From Phytopythium helicoides (Eukaryota > Oomycota > Peronosporomycetes > Pythiales > Pythiaceae): a stretch of 64,000 nucleotides of DNA. Every line of letters begins with the position of its first letter. Within the stretch, counting starts at the first letter, position 1. Of the stretch, positions 10,201-21,052 are shown piece by piece. The stretch is from assembly GCA_024867545.1 (NCBI GenBank), contig JANFNE010000010.1, forward strand, positions 62,001 through 126,000, in the 5' to 3' direction. The translations under genes and the position numbers were made by a program. The notes under the pieces were generated by a model. It searched no databases and was not told the DNA's origin. It saw only the letters and a program-made list of their open reading frames with translations.

Positions 10201-12138
10201 TTAGTCGATCTTGATGGAGCTGTAGATCTTGCGCGTAAACCAGAGGCACGCAAAGTAGCCGATGGTGCCCGTGAGGAAGAAGAACGTCACGGAGATCATT
10301 GCCATGTACCCGAAGTACAGGATGGCCGAAACGAATGCCGTGATGTTCAGCTTGGTGAAAAAGTACAGGAACGAGTACAGGAACAGGTAGATCGCGGCCG
10401 AGCCCGACGTCAGGAACGAGCGCCACCACCAGCGGTAGTCCTCGGCGCACAGCTGGAAGTAGCACATCACAACCGTCACCTCAGCGCACGTAGCAACGAG
10501 GATAAGCAGCACGATGAACAGGAAGCCGAAGACGTAGTAGATCTGGTGGAGCCACAGCGCCGACATAATGAAGAACAGCTCGATGAACACGGCGCCAAAC
10601 GGCAGGATGCCGCCCACAAGGATGCTGAACGGCGACGAAAGGTACCAGACCTGCTCCGGGATCTGGCGCGCAATCTGGTTTGTGCGCACAGGGTGTTCCA
10701 CTGCTGGCGCCTTGAAGCCAAAGTAGCTGCCGAGGAAAACGAGCGGAACGGAGACACCGAACCAGAGCACGAGCAGCGCGAAAAGCGTGCCGAACGGCAC
10801 AGCCTGCGACGACGCCTTGCCCCAAAGGAACAAGTTGAGCACGAAGAACGTCGTGAACAGCGTGCCGGGTAGAGCACGGCCGTGTAGATGGTGTTCTTCT
10901 TCCAGTCCTTGCCCGAGAACATCTTGTACGTGCGCGCCGAGTAGTAACCGGCAAAGCTACCCATGAAGACGAACAGCAGGAGCAGGGTCGTCAGCAGCGA
11001 GCCGCGGTTGGCAGGCGACAGCAGACCGAGCAGTGCAATTACCATGGTCGTCGCGCTCATCGAGCACACCTGCACACCCGTGCCGACCATAACCGAGAAA
11101 AGCATGGGAGAGAGCTGAGGCGGTCGGAACACGTCTCCGTGCACGAGTTTCCATCCAGATTCCTCCTGGGCCTCCTCCGTGGTCTGCACCTCATTGTAGC
11201 GCGCGATGTCACGGTGAAGCGTGCGGAGCATGATCATGGCGATCATGCCCGTCAGGAAGAGCACGATCATGAGCGAGTTGATGATCGAGAACCAGTGAAT
11301 CTGGTCGTTCGAGCTCTTGCTGCTGATAATACGGTCCCAGCGCTCCTCCCACGGGATGTCCGACTTCACGAACTGCACGTCGTACGTGTACAGCACCGTC
11401 GTTTCGCCCTCAGGGTCCAGGTACTGGTAGTTGCCCTGCGCGACCTCCTCAATGTTGACGAACTTGCCGCACGTGTCCGAGTCAAGCTCCTGGCCCGCGA
11501 CCGGCTCGTTCTCGTACGCGTGCTGGATCGAGGTGGGCACGACCTCAAACCCGACGACGCGCCACTTCGTGAGACCGTCCTCGGCGGCGTACGGGTCGGC
11601 GTTCACCGAGATGATGATGCGCACGTGGTTGTAGAGCAGGTACTTTCCGTTCTCGTCGACCTCGCCGACAGGGGAAGCCGCGCTTGAACGCGCCGCCGCC
11701 GTTGGGCGCCGAGTCGGTCGGGTCGCGGTAGAGCACGGGGAGGTTGTCGACGATCCACTGCACGTAGTACTCGTTCTGGATCATGTCGATGAACTGCTGG
11801 GTCTCGTCGGGCGTGTAGACCATGGGCTTGCAGAGCACCTGGCAGCGCGCGTCCTTCTGCATGTGCATGACGTAGAGCGAGTCCATGATGGCGTCTCCGG
11901 CCATGATCTCGCCGAGGTTCTCCTGCTGCTCGTTGGTCGACGTAGGCTTGCAGAACGGCAGGTAGTAGTACTCGTATGGCACCAGCGTCTTGGTAGAAGT
12001 GATCTTGTTGACGTTGAGCAGCACCGTCTCGCTGGCCGCCCACGACTCGGGCGCCACGCCGGGTACGTAGAACGCCGCGTCGGCCACGGAGGCGAGCGCT
12101 GCGGCCGCGGCCACAAGCGCCGCCTTGCCCCACCACAT
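10201..12138 (-). CDS. Transmembrane 9 superfamily (nonaspanin) protein
   Basis: Start at 12138 (MWWGKAALVAAAAALASVADA, a signal peptide) followed by FYVPGVAPESW and LVPYEYYYLPFCKP, typical of the TM9SF lumenal domain. After a lumenal region of about 260 residues come nine hydrophobic spans, including SGWKLVHGDVFRPP, PFSILVGGILPFGAVFIELF and WWWRSFLTSGSAAIYLFLYS, all TM9SF hallmarks. The C-terminus KIYSSIKID carries the KxD Golgi-retention motif of the family. These proteins act in Golgi/endosome membranes in sorting of transmembrane cargo and in adhesion. The length (about 640 aa) is normal. Two frame changes, near 11670 and 10865, fall in conserved segments and look like sequence errors. 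Confidence 0.9.
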
Positions 12139-12638
12139 GCTCGGCCGCTGCTGGGAGTGCGTTGACTTGTCGACTGGAAGCGCTCGACCCGCCTGGACAC
12201 GCGGGCAGAGGGACGAGTCGGCGACCGAGAGCCGAGAAGAGCCGAGAGCCGTCGCCGGCAGCGGGGGAAATGAGCGAGACAGGCTGCAGGGGGAAGCCAC
12301 GAAGCACAGCGCCTCGTAGAGGATTGTACCCCGCGGAAACCGATGTGCCGGCTGGATAGCGGCTGAACCATCTCGCTCCCGCGACCTTCGCGCGACCTGC
12401 TTGAAGCTATTTTTGTGAGTTCCTTCCAGGAACAACGGGGTCAACCAGAATTAGACTGAGAGTGTGCAGGTGGCGACGTCTGCGAGCCTGCTGGTCGCCC
12501 AGAGCGCCGAGGAAGACGCGCGGCCGCTAAGAATACGAGCGCCACCTCCTCGCTCTCTCTCTCTCTTTCGCTTTCAGCAGCTTCCCAGCGGCCTGCGACT
12601 TGCTGAGAAGCGCTCGCGCAAGAACGAGAAGAGCCACG

Positions 12639-15600
12639 ATGAACGCGCTCGCCGTGTCCACGGCGCTGCACGACCTCTACAGCCCGCAGAGCACGCCGCG
12701 TGTGCGCAGGCGCGCCGACTCGCTGCTGCAGCAGTTCCAGCGCTCGCCTGAGGCCGCGCCGGCCGCGCTGAGGGTGCTGCAGGCTCCGCCAGTCGTCACG
12801 GGGGATGCCCAGCAGGACGCGCACGCACGCGCCGAGCGCGCGTTTGCGGCCACGACAATCTACCTCACAGCAGCGTCCTACGTGCGTCGCTACAAGCTGG
12901 AAGACCCCGCGAGTTGGACGGAGGAAGAGCGCGCGGAGCACTCGCGCGTGGCCAAGGAGTTTGGCCTCGTGTGCCACGAACTGTGGAACATCCTCACGGG
13001 CCCGCACGCGGCAGTTGAGGAGCTCAACGTTCAAACGCACATGGCACTCACGATCGCAGTTGTGCTGCTGCGCTTCCACGAGCAGACGTCGCTGCAGCAA
13101 GAAGGCGCAGAGGGCAGTCAGTCCATTGTCGGAGCTGTCGAGTGGCTCGTGCAGAACCAGGCAAACCCAGTGCAAGACCCGGCATCTGCGCACCGAACCA
13201 ATTTTGCAGTGCTGCTCACGCTCAAGGTTATTCCGAGGAGGTACACAATAAACGGGTCAAGTTCTCCAAGGCTAAGCGAGCCCAATGCGAGAACATGGTT
13301 CAGCAGTCGGCGTCTCATGTCATTCAGAACGTACTACCTTCCATCGCGTCAGCGATCGATGCAAGCGAAGACCAGGCCCGACTCCGTGGTTTACTTCTAC
13401 AATCATTTACTAGCTGGGTTGAATACGGCACGGTGTCGCCGAGCATTATTATGGAGTCTGGACTGCTCGACCGCGCGTTTCGTGAGTCGCTCTCTCCCGA
13501 TTGCTCTGAAGTCGCTTTACTGGTGATCCGGGAAGTGGTTCGGGCGTGCCAAAATGATGCGCACGTCCCACTAATGGAATTGGTGATGAAGAACTTTGTG
13601 GTGCTCGGCAAGCTCATCGCTGAGCGTATGGGCGACAAAAGCTCGCCGACTTCGCTACAAGCATCTTGTATCACAGGCTGCGCAATGGCAATTGCGGAGT
13701 GTGGCCAGTCTTTTATCACATATTTCGTGGACTATACGCTGGATCTATGTCCAGGCTCGCTCGTGTACGAGTTCTTGGATACGGTGCTGTACTTCACGTC
13801 GCTTGACGACCTCAGCATCTCGAATGAGACCATGGAGTTCTGGATCGACTTCCGCATGTATGTATCAGGGAAAGAACGAAGAGCGCATGTACGCGTTTGA
13901 CGAATTCATTTCTCGGCTGCTGCGCATTCTTGTGGAGCGCACCGAGTATCCTGCGGGGTTCGAAACCTTTCCTGAGGCCGCGAAAGGAACGCTTCGCGTT
14001 ATACCGGAACGATGTCCGTGGTGTATTCCGCGCGCTCGCAACAGTGACTGTGGCAAGTGAAGACAAGTTCATTGTGGATGCCATCCACCTGATCTTCCGC
14101 CAGTACGAGATTGCCAAGGCTGGACCTGTGTCACCTGATGTACGTCTATGATCCATTATGGACTTAATGGTGCTGCCCAACCAGCTTTCTAACGAGTGTA
14201 TTGGCTAACGTAGTGGTGGCGACGTACCGAGGTGTATGTCCATGCCCTCAGCGCGCTTTCTAAATCGATCCGCGAAGCAGATATGTCACTGGTTCCCCAG
14301 CTCTTCGACTATTTATCGCAAAAGGAACCATCACACCGCGCTCTCGCTCGCACAACGACGGTATTTCTTGGTGTCACCGGCCATTGGTTCGCCCGACATC
14401 CAGAGTTTCTCGGTGTCTTCGCGTTTCGTATCTTGTCCAACAGCTTCGAGATCTCCGAGAAGGACGAGACTTTTCCTTTTCGCATGCGTGGTCAAGAAGA
14501 CCATGTTGGTGCTGTTGCACTCCGCAAGCTCACGAGTCGCTGCGGAGAGCACTTTTTCAATCAGCAGTGGATGGAGTCGATCTTGCATCTGTACAGATCA
14601 AACAGGGCGGCGGCAGGAACTGCGGCGGCAATCTTGGGCACGGACAGTCTTCTCTTGATCGTCGACTCGGTCGCACAAGTGTTGGCTACTGTAAACTACA
14701 AGGACGCGATCCCGATCGTCAAGGAGATGACAACGATCATGTTTGACGACCTAAAGGCGCGTTTCCCGACGCTCAGTGCTTCCGACGAAAAATCGGTTGA
14801 CTTCCTGTGTGAGCTCATCGAGCACCTACGTCGCCTCGCTACCCTGATCCCGCCGCGCATTGACCAGGAAACGCCGCATCCGGTGCTAGTTGACCTACAA
14901 GAGCGGTGGGATCTGATCGAGACGATTATTGGCGTCTACGGCACGAGCGAAGAGATCGTTGAGAAATTCTGTGCCCTACTCACGGGTATCTTCGACAGTT
15001 TGCGATATCAAGCTCTTGAGCTTGCGTCGCGGATCATGCCAACGTTGCTCGCCCAATTTGCCCGGAGCTCTGATGGAAATTACCTCCGAGTCATCAAGAG
15101 CATTTTGGAATGCGCCGGAAATGACGATGCAACTGCCGAAAGCTTGACGCGTGTCGTCACAATTGTCTCGGGAAATGCACTGCAGAAGATCGCTGAGGAT
15201 GGTAGCGTCGACAACAACCCATCCTTGGTGATGGCGCTGCTAGATCTCATAGCGAGCTGTGGTACGCACCACCCAATCATTCTGGTGCAGTCAAGTCAGC
15301 TTGAGCCAGTGCTGGCACTCGTGTTGCACACTCTCAAGACCGAGAATCCAGAGGTCGGAGCTGCAGCTCTCGACTTTTTGCTCGAGCTGGGCTCACTATA
15401 CGGTATTATTCTACGCACACCTACCGACCTCCTCTACAGCCCCGAGAACGCCGGAAAGCTGATGTTGCATCAGCTGATCCAGACACTGTTCTTTGAGAAG
15501 GACGTGCAGTACCACTTACTTGCGGGGCTTTTCAACGGAGCCGCAGGGGGCATGCCACCAACTCTGCTCGACAAGATTGCCGAGGTCGTGCGCTCGTGTT

Positions 15601-15812
15601 GGGTGTACTTTGGGCGACAGCGCAGCGAAGAGTTGCTTCGACGTCTGCTTGCCGATGACGGATACCTAGGTCCGCACGTAGCTGCGCGTTTCCGTGGCGA
15701 GTTTGCTGCCACCGTCTCAAGGCCCGAGTGTATCGAGAACCCCCGAAAGTTTAACGCGTGCTCGGTGCTTTCTGCGATCATTTTCGGCGAAACCTGGCAG
15801 ACACTGCGATGA
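12639..15812 (+). CDS. Transportin-3/importin-13-like karyopherin
   Basis: An all-helical HEAT-repeat protein of about 970 residues. The N-terminus (ALHDLYSPQSTPRVRRRAD ... LLQQFQRSPEA) and the segment VIP-EEVHNKR match TNPO3 (ALYHDPDP, ELQRS, VLPEEVHSR) at the expected positions. The end (SVLSAIIFGETWQTLR) is a usual C-terminal helix for the family. TNPO3 imports SR-type splicing factors and binds RanGTP through its N-terminal HEATs. One intron is clear (14140-14213). Single-base breaks at about 13237, 13870 and 13985 divide the frame; the last 526 codons (14232-15812) are continuous. Confidence 0.8.
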
Positions 15813-16052
15813 CAATGGCACCTGGAGACTGTAAGGTCTGACCTGACTTGCAAACCCAAACCGGCCACAATGAGCAAATAGTGAACCGAGAGCTGGAATC
15901 AGCGTGCAGATGTATGCCGTGGCAATAAATGAACACGCGTAATGAAAACCACGAGACGCACCACCAAACCAATCCCATGAAACGCACGTGTTCGCGAGCA
16001 AAGCCAAATCCACCTAGTCACATCTGATCCACTCCCTACTCACGAGTGGCAA
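15813..16052. other. Convergent 3' ends
   Basis: A 240-bp spacer between the importin stop and the dihydropteridine reductase stop. It is presumed to hold both 3' UTRs; an AATAAA occurs at about 15926 on the plus strand. Confidence 0.4.
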
Positions 16053-17152
16053 TCAGTTGAGAAACGGATTGCCAACATCCTTCCACGAGGTCACGTTGTT
16101 GATCGTTGTCGCCTGCACGAGATGCCCGCTCGGGGGCGGGCATCAGGCTGCTCAGCCCACTCCAGAATCTTGGAGGCAAAGTCGTCGACCTAGACAAGGA
16201 CGGCAGTGAACATCGCGTCAGAGGTGACCGGAATACGATAGACATAGAGCTAAGTTATCACTGTAAAATAACACGAATGCACATTTTTACCTTGGTCCAC
16301 GTGGTGAAGTCGGCATCTTCCATAAACTTTCGGTTCATTGGTGTGTCGATAGTGATCGGTAGCACCGCGAGGGCAGAGGCGTTGGGTGGAAGCTCTGGGC
16401 TGGTTGCACCACAATCGACCAGATAGGTATCAGTGTCAATATTGCAGTAGGAGCTGCACGTGTGCAATGCTTTGACACTCACGCAGTGCTGGCAATCAAA
16501 TGGTGCGTGGCCGCCTTGCTCATGCCGTATGCCACCATACCAGGTGTGGCTATCCACCCAGATGTTAGACCATCAAGATGGAAATCCTCACTGTCAACCT
16601 CGAGCATCAAACGTACCACCCAGAGCAGCTGCAGCCCCTGTCAAGACCAGCAATCCCCCAGGCGCAAGAAGCCGACTGGCCAAGTGCGCCGCTGCTCCAC
16701 CGTTAGCCCTTTGTCCACTTCCCACCAATATACCCATACACAAACGCACCGAGGACCGCCGACTCGGTGTTCATGGCGTGCATCTGGGTGACGGCCGTGA
16801 GCGTCTCGGCGTCTCGAATGCTACCACCCGCCCAGCCGCCGGCCGCGCACACGACGGCGTCCACTTTTCCGCCGCAGCGCTCAGCCGCGGCCTGCAGCAC
16901 CGCGTCGGCCTGCGCGAGCGCGCTAGCGCCCATGGGGAGGATGAAGTTGCTTGTCGCGGCCTCCTCGTTTGCCCTGCGTTCGCATTAGCCTCGAGGTGAG
17001 AAGGCGCAGGAGCCGATCCAAGCCGACGCCACAGCTGTTAACGCACGCAAAGTCCACCGACAGCGCCGCCCACGACGCGCGAGCGAAGCGCGAGATGACG
17101 CCGCGGCCCGAGCGCGCCAGGCGCCGCCCACGACCAGCAGCGACTTGCTCAT
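16053..17152 (-). CDS. qdpr: Dihydropteridine reductase
   Basis: Six exons: 17047-17152, 16750-16973, 16617-16691, 16483-16549, 16291-16399 and 16053-16189, with introns of 58-101 bp. The product starts MSKSLLVVGGA (Rossmann glycine loop) and includes VDAVVCAAGGWAGG, LLAPGGLLVLTGAAAALGG, the catalytic YGMSKAATHHL (Tyr-x3-Lys of the SDR fold) and LPITIDTPMNRKFM, a near match to vertebrate QDPR. The enzyme regenerates tetrahydrobiopterin from quinonoid dihydrobiopterin with NADH, supporting aromatic amino-acid hydroxylases. Length (about 230 aa) fits the family. Two single-base errors are likely, in the glycine loop (about 17120) and near the end (about 16135). Confidence 0.9.
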
Positions 17153-17401
17153 GATGGTGCCCTTCTCTCCTGGCTTGATAGAAGTGGAGTGGAGGCGGTT
17201 GAACACCAACGCCAACTTCGCGTCTCATCATAATGATACGCTGGATACGACCATCACTCTGGCAACAAGTTGGGTCGCCGGCGGCGCGATCACCTCCGCG
17301 AGGCACCGGGCGGCGCAACTTGCACACCACTGCAACAAACTCGTGTAGAAGTAGCAACAGGTCTGCATTGGTATGTTACGAACACTCGCGGTGCTTCTGG
17401 A

Positions 17402-17969
17402 TCACAGTTGCGGTCCGATGGGGCGAAGCTGGAGCCCGACGTTGTGGCGCGTGTGCTCCTTGTCCTTGAGCTCGGCTTGCAGGTGCAAAAGTAGAGGAGC
17501 ACAACGCGTGCTCGTCAGATCTATGGCTAGAAAGTGGAGTACTTGCCGACGACGACAACGACGGCATGCAAGGCGCACCTCGCTTGGCCTTGACGATGGC
17601 GTCGCGCTTGTCGAGGAAGAACACGCCCGCTCGCTTGACGTACGTCGACTGCGTCCGCACAACAAGCCAGCGCATCGTAAATGAGCGCTACACATCATCC
17701 CAAGAGCTTCGGAAGTTCTTAGTTATGCTTCCTTCCACCATGCAAGCCGCACCTTCTTGGGCCGCACCGAGTCGAGCTCGCTCATGGCGACCTTCAGTTC
17801 GCGGATCTTTTTGCGACCGGCGTGCTCGTCAGTCAAGTGCATACACCGACAAGTAGCTAGCCGCACAGACGCTCCACCGACTCGCCTCTCCATCGAGCCT
17901 GCTGGCCAAGCGCTGCGCCTTCCACCGGTCGTCCGCCTTGAGCTCCGCCACCTGCTCCACCTTGACCAT
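17402..17969 (-). CDS. ASDURF-like prefoldin-related coiled-coil protein
   Basis: A small protein of about 100 residues from four exons. The segments KKIRELKVAMSELDSVRPKK (about 17753-17812), then YVKRAGVFFLDKRDAIVKAK (17579-17648), then AELKDKEHTRHNVGLQL (17402-17475) parallel human ASDURF (KIKEQKIVVDEL ... NIFFLADRTEML ... ELKKEYQEIE) in order, spacing and exon length. ASDURF is a subunit of the PAQosome prefoldin-like complex, encoded in vertebrates by an upstream ORF of ASNSD1. Here it is a free-standing gene. The junction between the first exon (start at 17969) and the KKIREL exon is not resolved; an intron of about 60 bp is expected at about 17827-17890. Confidence 0.6.
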
Positions 17970-18129
17970 CTCGTCCACACAATAATGGCGAGGTAGTCAT
18001 TTCAGCCGGCGCGGTAGTCCATTAGAGACTACCTAGTAGTCAAAACGTGTCCCACTCGAGTGTCACCTCGCCTGGAGAAGCCAAGCTAACACCGTCGGCA
18101 TCCAAGCAAGGAGGAGACAGGCGCTCGGC

Positions 18130-20235
18130 ATGGACCGCGAGAACGACGAGGAGGCCGAGTTCGGCATGGACAAGACGGCGCTGCGGGAGACGGACCCGAT
18201 GGAGCAGGAGGCGCGCAGCGCTGTCAAGGATCACCCGGATTTCCGCTTCCTGGAGGCGAGCGAGGTGCGCGCCGCGGCCGCGAGCAGCGACCCGCTGGCG
18301 GTGCCCACGTGGATGACCATCATGCCAGTGGACAAGGACCCGAGCCGCTGGCGCATCCTCGAGGTGCAGGTCCGCCCCGACCGTGCGTGGGACGTCATCA
18401 AGGAGCTCATCGGCACCGTGTGCATGGGCAAAGGGCTCGTGCTGGCTGAGGAGAACGCCAGCAGCGTGCTCTTCCGCAAAAAGGTGGCGCACGAGTCGCT
18501 CGCGCGCGGCATGGCCAACTCGGCCACGTTTCAGAACGTGTTCGCGCGGATCGGTGTCTCACACTCCAAGCTGCGCGTCGTCCATATTTGCACGCTGGTC
18601 TCGGGCGAGAACAAGCTGCTTGGCGGGCTCGTATCGACCAACAGAACGGTGCCGTGGGCTCAGCAGCAGTTCTACAAGACGCTCGAGTACGGACTCGACC
18701 AGCTGCTCGGCGCGCTGCAATCTACATTTGTGGCGCAGTGCCTGACGCTCAGCCATCTATACATGTCCACACCAGATACTTCAGTCGACGCAGGTTCGGA
18801 TTCATTTTGGAGCGCGCTATGGATTGACAAAAGGAATAACACGCTGGGCGATATCTGCTTGCAGTTGAACATGCCGAGCTCGACCCAGGGTATGTTCGCG
18901 ACGTCAAGCGAATGTTTGCCAGCGAGATGAAGCTCAACATGAGAGACCTGTGCATTCCGCTCGAGGAGTACGCATACCAACAGGAGTTTTCGTGCGCGCT
19001 ACTCATTGGTCTTCTCGAGCCCTTGCTGAAGAAGTACACAGATCACGCTATCTGATTCATCATCAACCAATGATGGATCCCCGAGTGAAAATGCAGCAAC
19101 AGCAGCATCTGAAGTGATTGAAGGCTTATCTATCTCCGATGAGAAAACGGCAACCGAGGACGAAAAGGCTGTCACGAGTTCTCCTGCCTGATGAGGGCAA
19201 AAAGGAGCCCTCAGAGTCAGAGACAGCGGCTCAAAAACTTGCTACACACGCGACTGACGGCCACAGCGAGCAGTTGTATGGTGAAGTCATTACCTCCATG
19301 GTGCAGGCTCTGTGGAAGGAGTACAAGTCTGACTCAGACGCGAAGGTCAAGGCCAAAATCGAAGAAAAACAGCGGCAAGTGACCTGCTCGTGTTGAAGCC
19401 GTCAAGCGCTCCGCACACGTGCCATCGAAGCGATCATGGATGCGTGCGTCATTGTTCCAAATGCATTTCACGCATCCAACCTAGTTCTAACCATTACGTT
19501 TCTGTACTCCCATTTGCGCCAGGGAGGGAGCTGAGGTATCGACACTCAAGTCCAGCACACCTGGCAATCGGTATGCTGTATTTTTCGCAATCGATATCAA
19601 CTCACTACATATCTCTAATAGCTGTTTGTGCTGCAGCGAGGACGTGTTGCTGTACGACGTGTCTTGCGTCATTAACAGCATGCCTGTGAAGCTTCACGTC
19701 ACTTATGGGTAAGCATTGATGGCTAGCAGAGAAAATGCGTAACTGTGCTAACTGTGTGCGTTGTTCAGATCATTGATCTTCCGAACCATGGTCCCTTTCT
19801 TCGCAACGACGACGGAGATCCCTTTCAGCGAGGTCACGAATGTTGCACACACGACAGCGCTAGGCATCCAGGTTGTGGCGGTGGGACTGGACGCGGGCAA
19901 ACATCCAAAGGGCCTCACGATTGCCATGGGTTTGGAAGTAGACCTTCTCTTTGAGTTGCTATCAGAGGTAAATGCCATATTGGGCCGCCTTGGATATTGA
20001 TTACCGTGCATGTCGACTAACATCGTTTGAACTGTAGATCCTGTCCATGCATCGGAAGAACCAGCCCAAGGTGCTGCCGTCATTGCAACAGCTCGAAACC
20101 GAGAAGGACCCGGAGGCGCTTCAGCGTATCCTTGGCGACGAAGAGGAGGAGAAGGAGGAGGAGCCTTCTGCACCGCCAGCACCTGTTGTAGCAGTGACTG
20201 CAGCCACTCCAGCTACTGAGAACGCCGAGGCGTGA
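18130..20235 (+). CDS. Conserved-looking protein of unknown function with PH/GRAM-like C-terminal part
   Basis: No family is recognised. The N-terminal 220 residues form an alpha/beta domain (VPTWMTIMPVDKDPSRWRIL, VAHESLARGMANSATFQNVF). An intron at about 18797-18863 (GCAG|GTTCGG ... CTTGCAG) joins AVEHAELDPGYVRDVKRMF. A low-complexity acidic linker with frame breaks near 19055 and 19190 leads to a Lys/Glu helix (IEEKQRQ). The last exons hold EDVLLYDVSCVINSMPVKL, then LIFRTMVPFFATTTEIPFSE, a layout like a PH or GRAM domain (IPFSEV near the middle), and an acidic Pro/Ala tail. Introns at about 19709-19769 and 19968-20038 are clear. It could be two genes divided near 19050, but no good start codon or promoter separates them. 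Confidence 0.5.
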
Positions 20236-20387
20236 AGTGACCGGCTCGGCACGGTGATGCATCCCGTCATGTACTCCCCTGCGTGTGTTTGAGCGCGTTG
20301 CGTTTGCCCTGCCCGTGTCGATTTCCATACACAAGATCCAGTTGAATTTCTTGATAAGTTACTCGCTTCTCACATCTTCCCTTGTGG

Positions 20388-20723
20388 CTACGGTGAGAGC
20401 GGTGGGGCTGATGGTAGGAACTCGTACGCAGGCGGCGCGCGCTCGAAGACCGGCGGCTGCCCGTAGTCGGGCGGGCCTAGCAGCGGCTGCTTCATGTCCT
20501 CGACCAGGAGCCCCCGCCCCCGCTCCTTCCTACGCTTCGCCCGAGCCACCCGCCACTTGGCGCAGACGCAGTACATGTACGAGGCCACCAGGAAGAGCAG
20601 CAGGCCCGCCACCAGCGCCGCGTCCGCCGCCTGCTGGCGCCGACCAGCCGCTTGGCCCCGCAGCGCCAGCGCGCGCGTCTCGAGCGCCGCCAGCGAGTCC
20701 TCAGGCGCCCAGAACGCCGCCAT
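20388..20723 (-). CDS. Small single-span membrane protein with PPxY motifs
   Basis: A 111-residue product from ATG 20723. It has an N-terminal amphipathic region, one hydrophobic span (ALVAGLLLFLVASYMYCVCA, residues about 36-55), a strongly basic stop-transfer segment (KWRVARAKRRKERGR), then a Pro-rich tail with GPPDYGQPP and APPAYEF. PPAY fits the PPxY consensus bound by WW domains, for example in Nedd4-type HECT ligases; PPDY is followed by G and is a weaker match to a ligand. An N-out, C-in topology is likely. An in-frame upstream ATG (20819) would add 32 residues. It resembles vertebrate WBP1/VOPP1-type adaptors in plan, not in sequence. Confidence 0.55.
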   Translation of the reverse strand: MAAFWAPEDSLAALETRALALRGQAAGRRQQAADAALVAGLLLFLVASYMYCVCAKWRVARAKRRKERGRGLLVEDMKQPLLGPPDYGQPPVFERAPPAYEFLPSAPPLSP

Positions 20724-21052
20724 GCCGCCGCTTGGTCTCTTGTCGGCTTCAACTGCGGGTCTTTGAGCCAAAATGCGAGAACTCTCGGCTCCCTCTCGTA
20801 TCCAAAGCACCCCTGTCAATTCCTAATATTGAGTACAACAGGACAATTTTCTTGACTGAATGAAACAATGAACCTCTTCAATTGAATGCATTCAATGATG
20901 ATACTCAAATATAGAGTATCAGAAGGTTGAAGGCGCTGCGTAGTTGATTTTCGTGTCAGGACAGCACTGCATTGAGTCGTGTCTCTGCTGCTTGGCGCTG
21001 CTTCGGGGCTGCCACGACCGCGCATTTCCAGCTCTACGCTCTCCTCGACACC
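20724..21052. promoter_or_regulatory. Divergent promoter region
   Basis: This 329-bp spacer lies between the minus-strand PPxY protein and the plus-strand glucokinase. It is AT-richer than its neighbours around 20820-20930. An in-frame ATG at 20972 would extend the glucokinase N-terminus by 27 residues with few acidic residues, so the last 80 bases may be coding. Confidence 0.3.
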
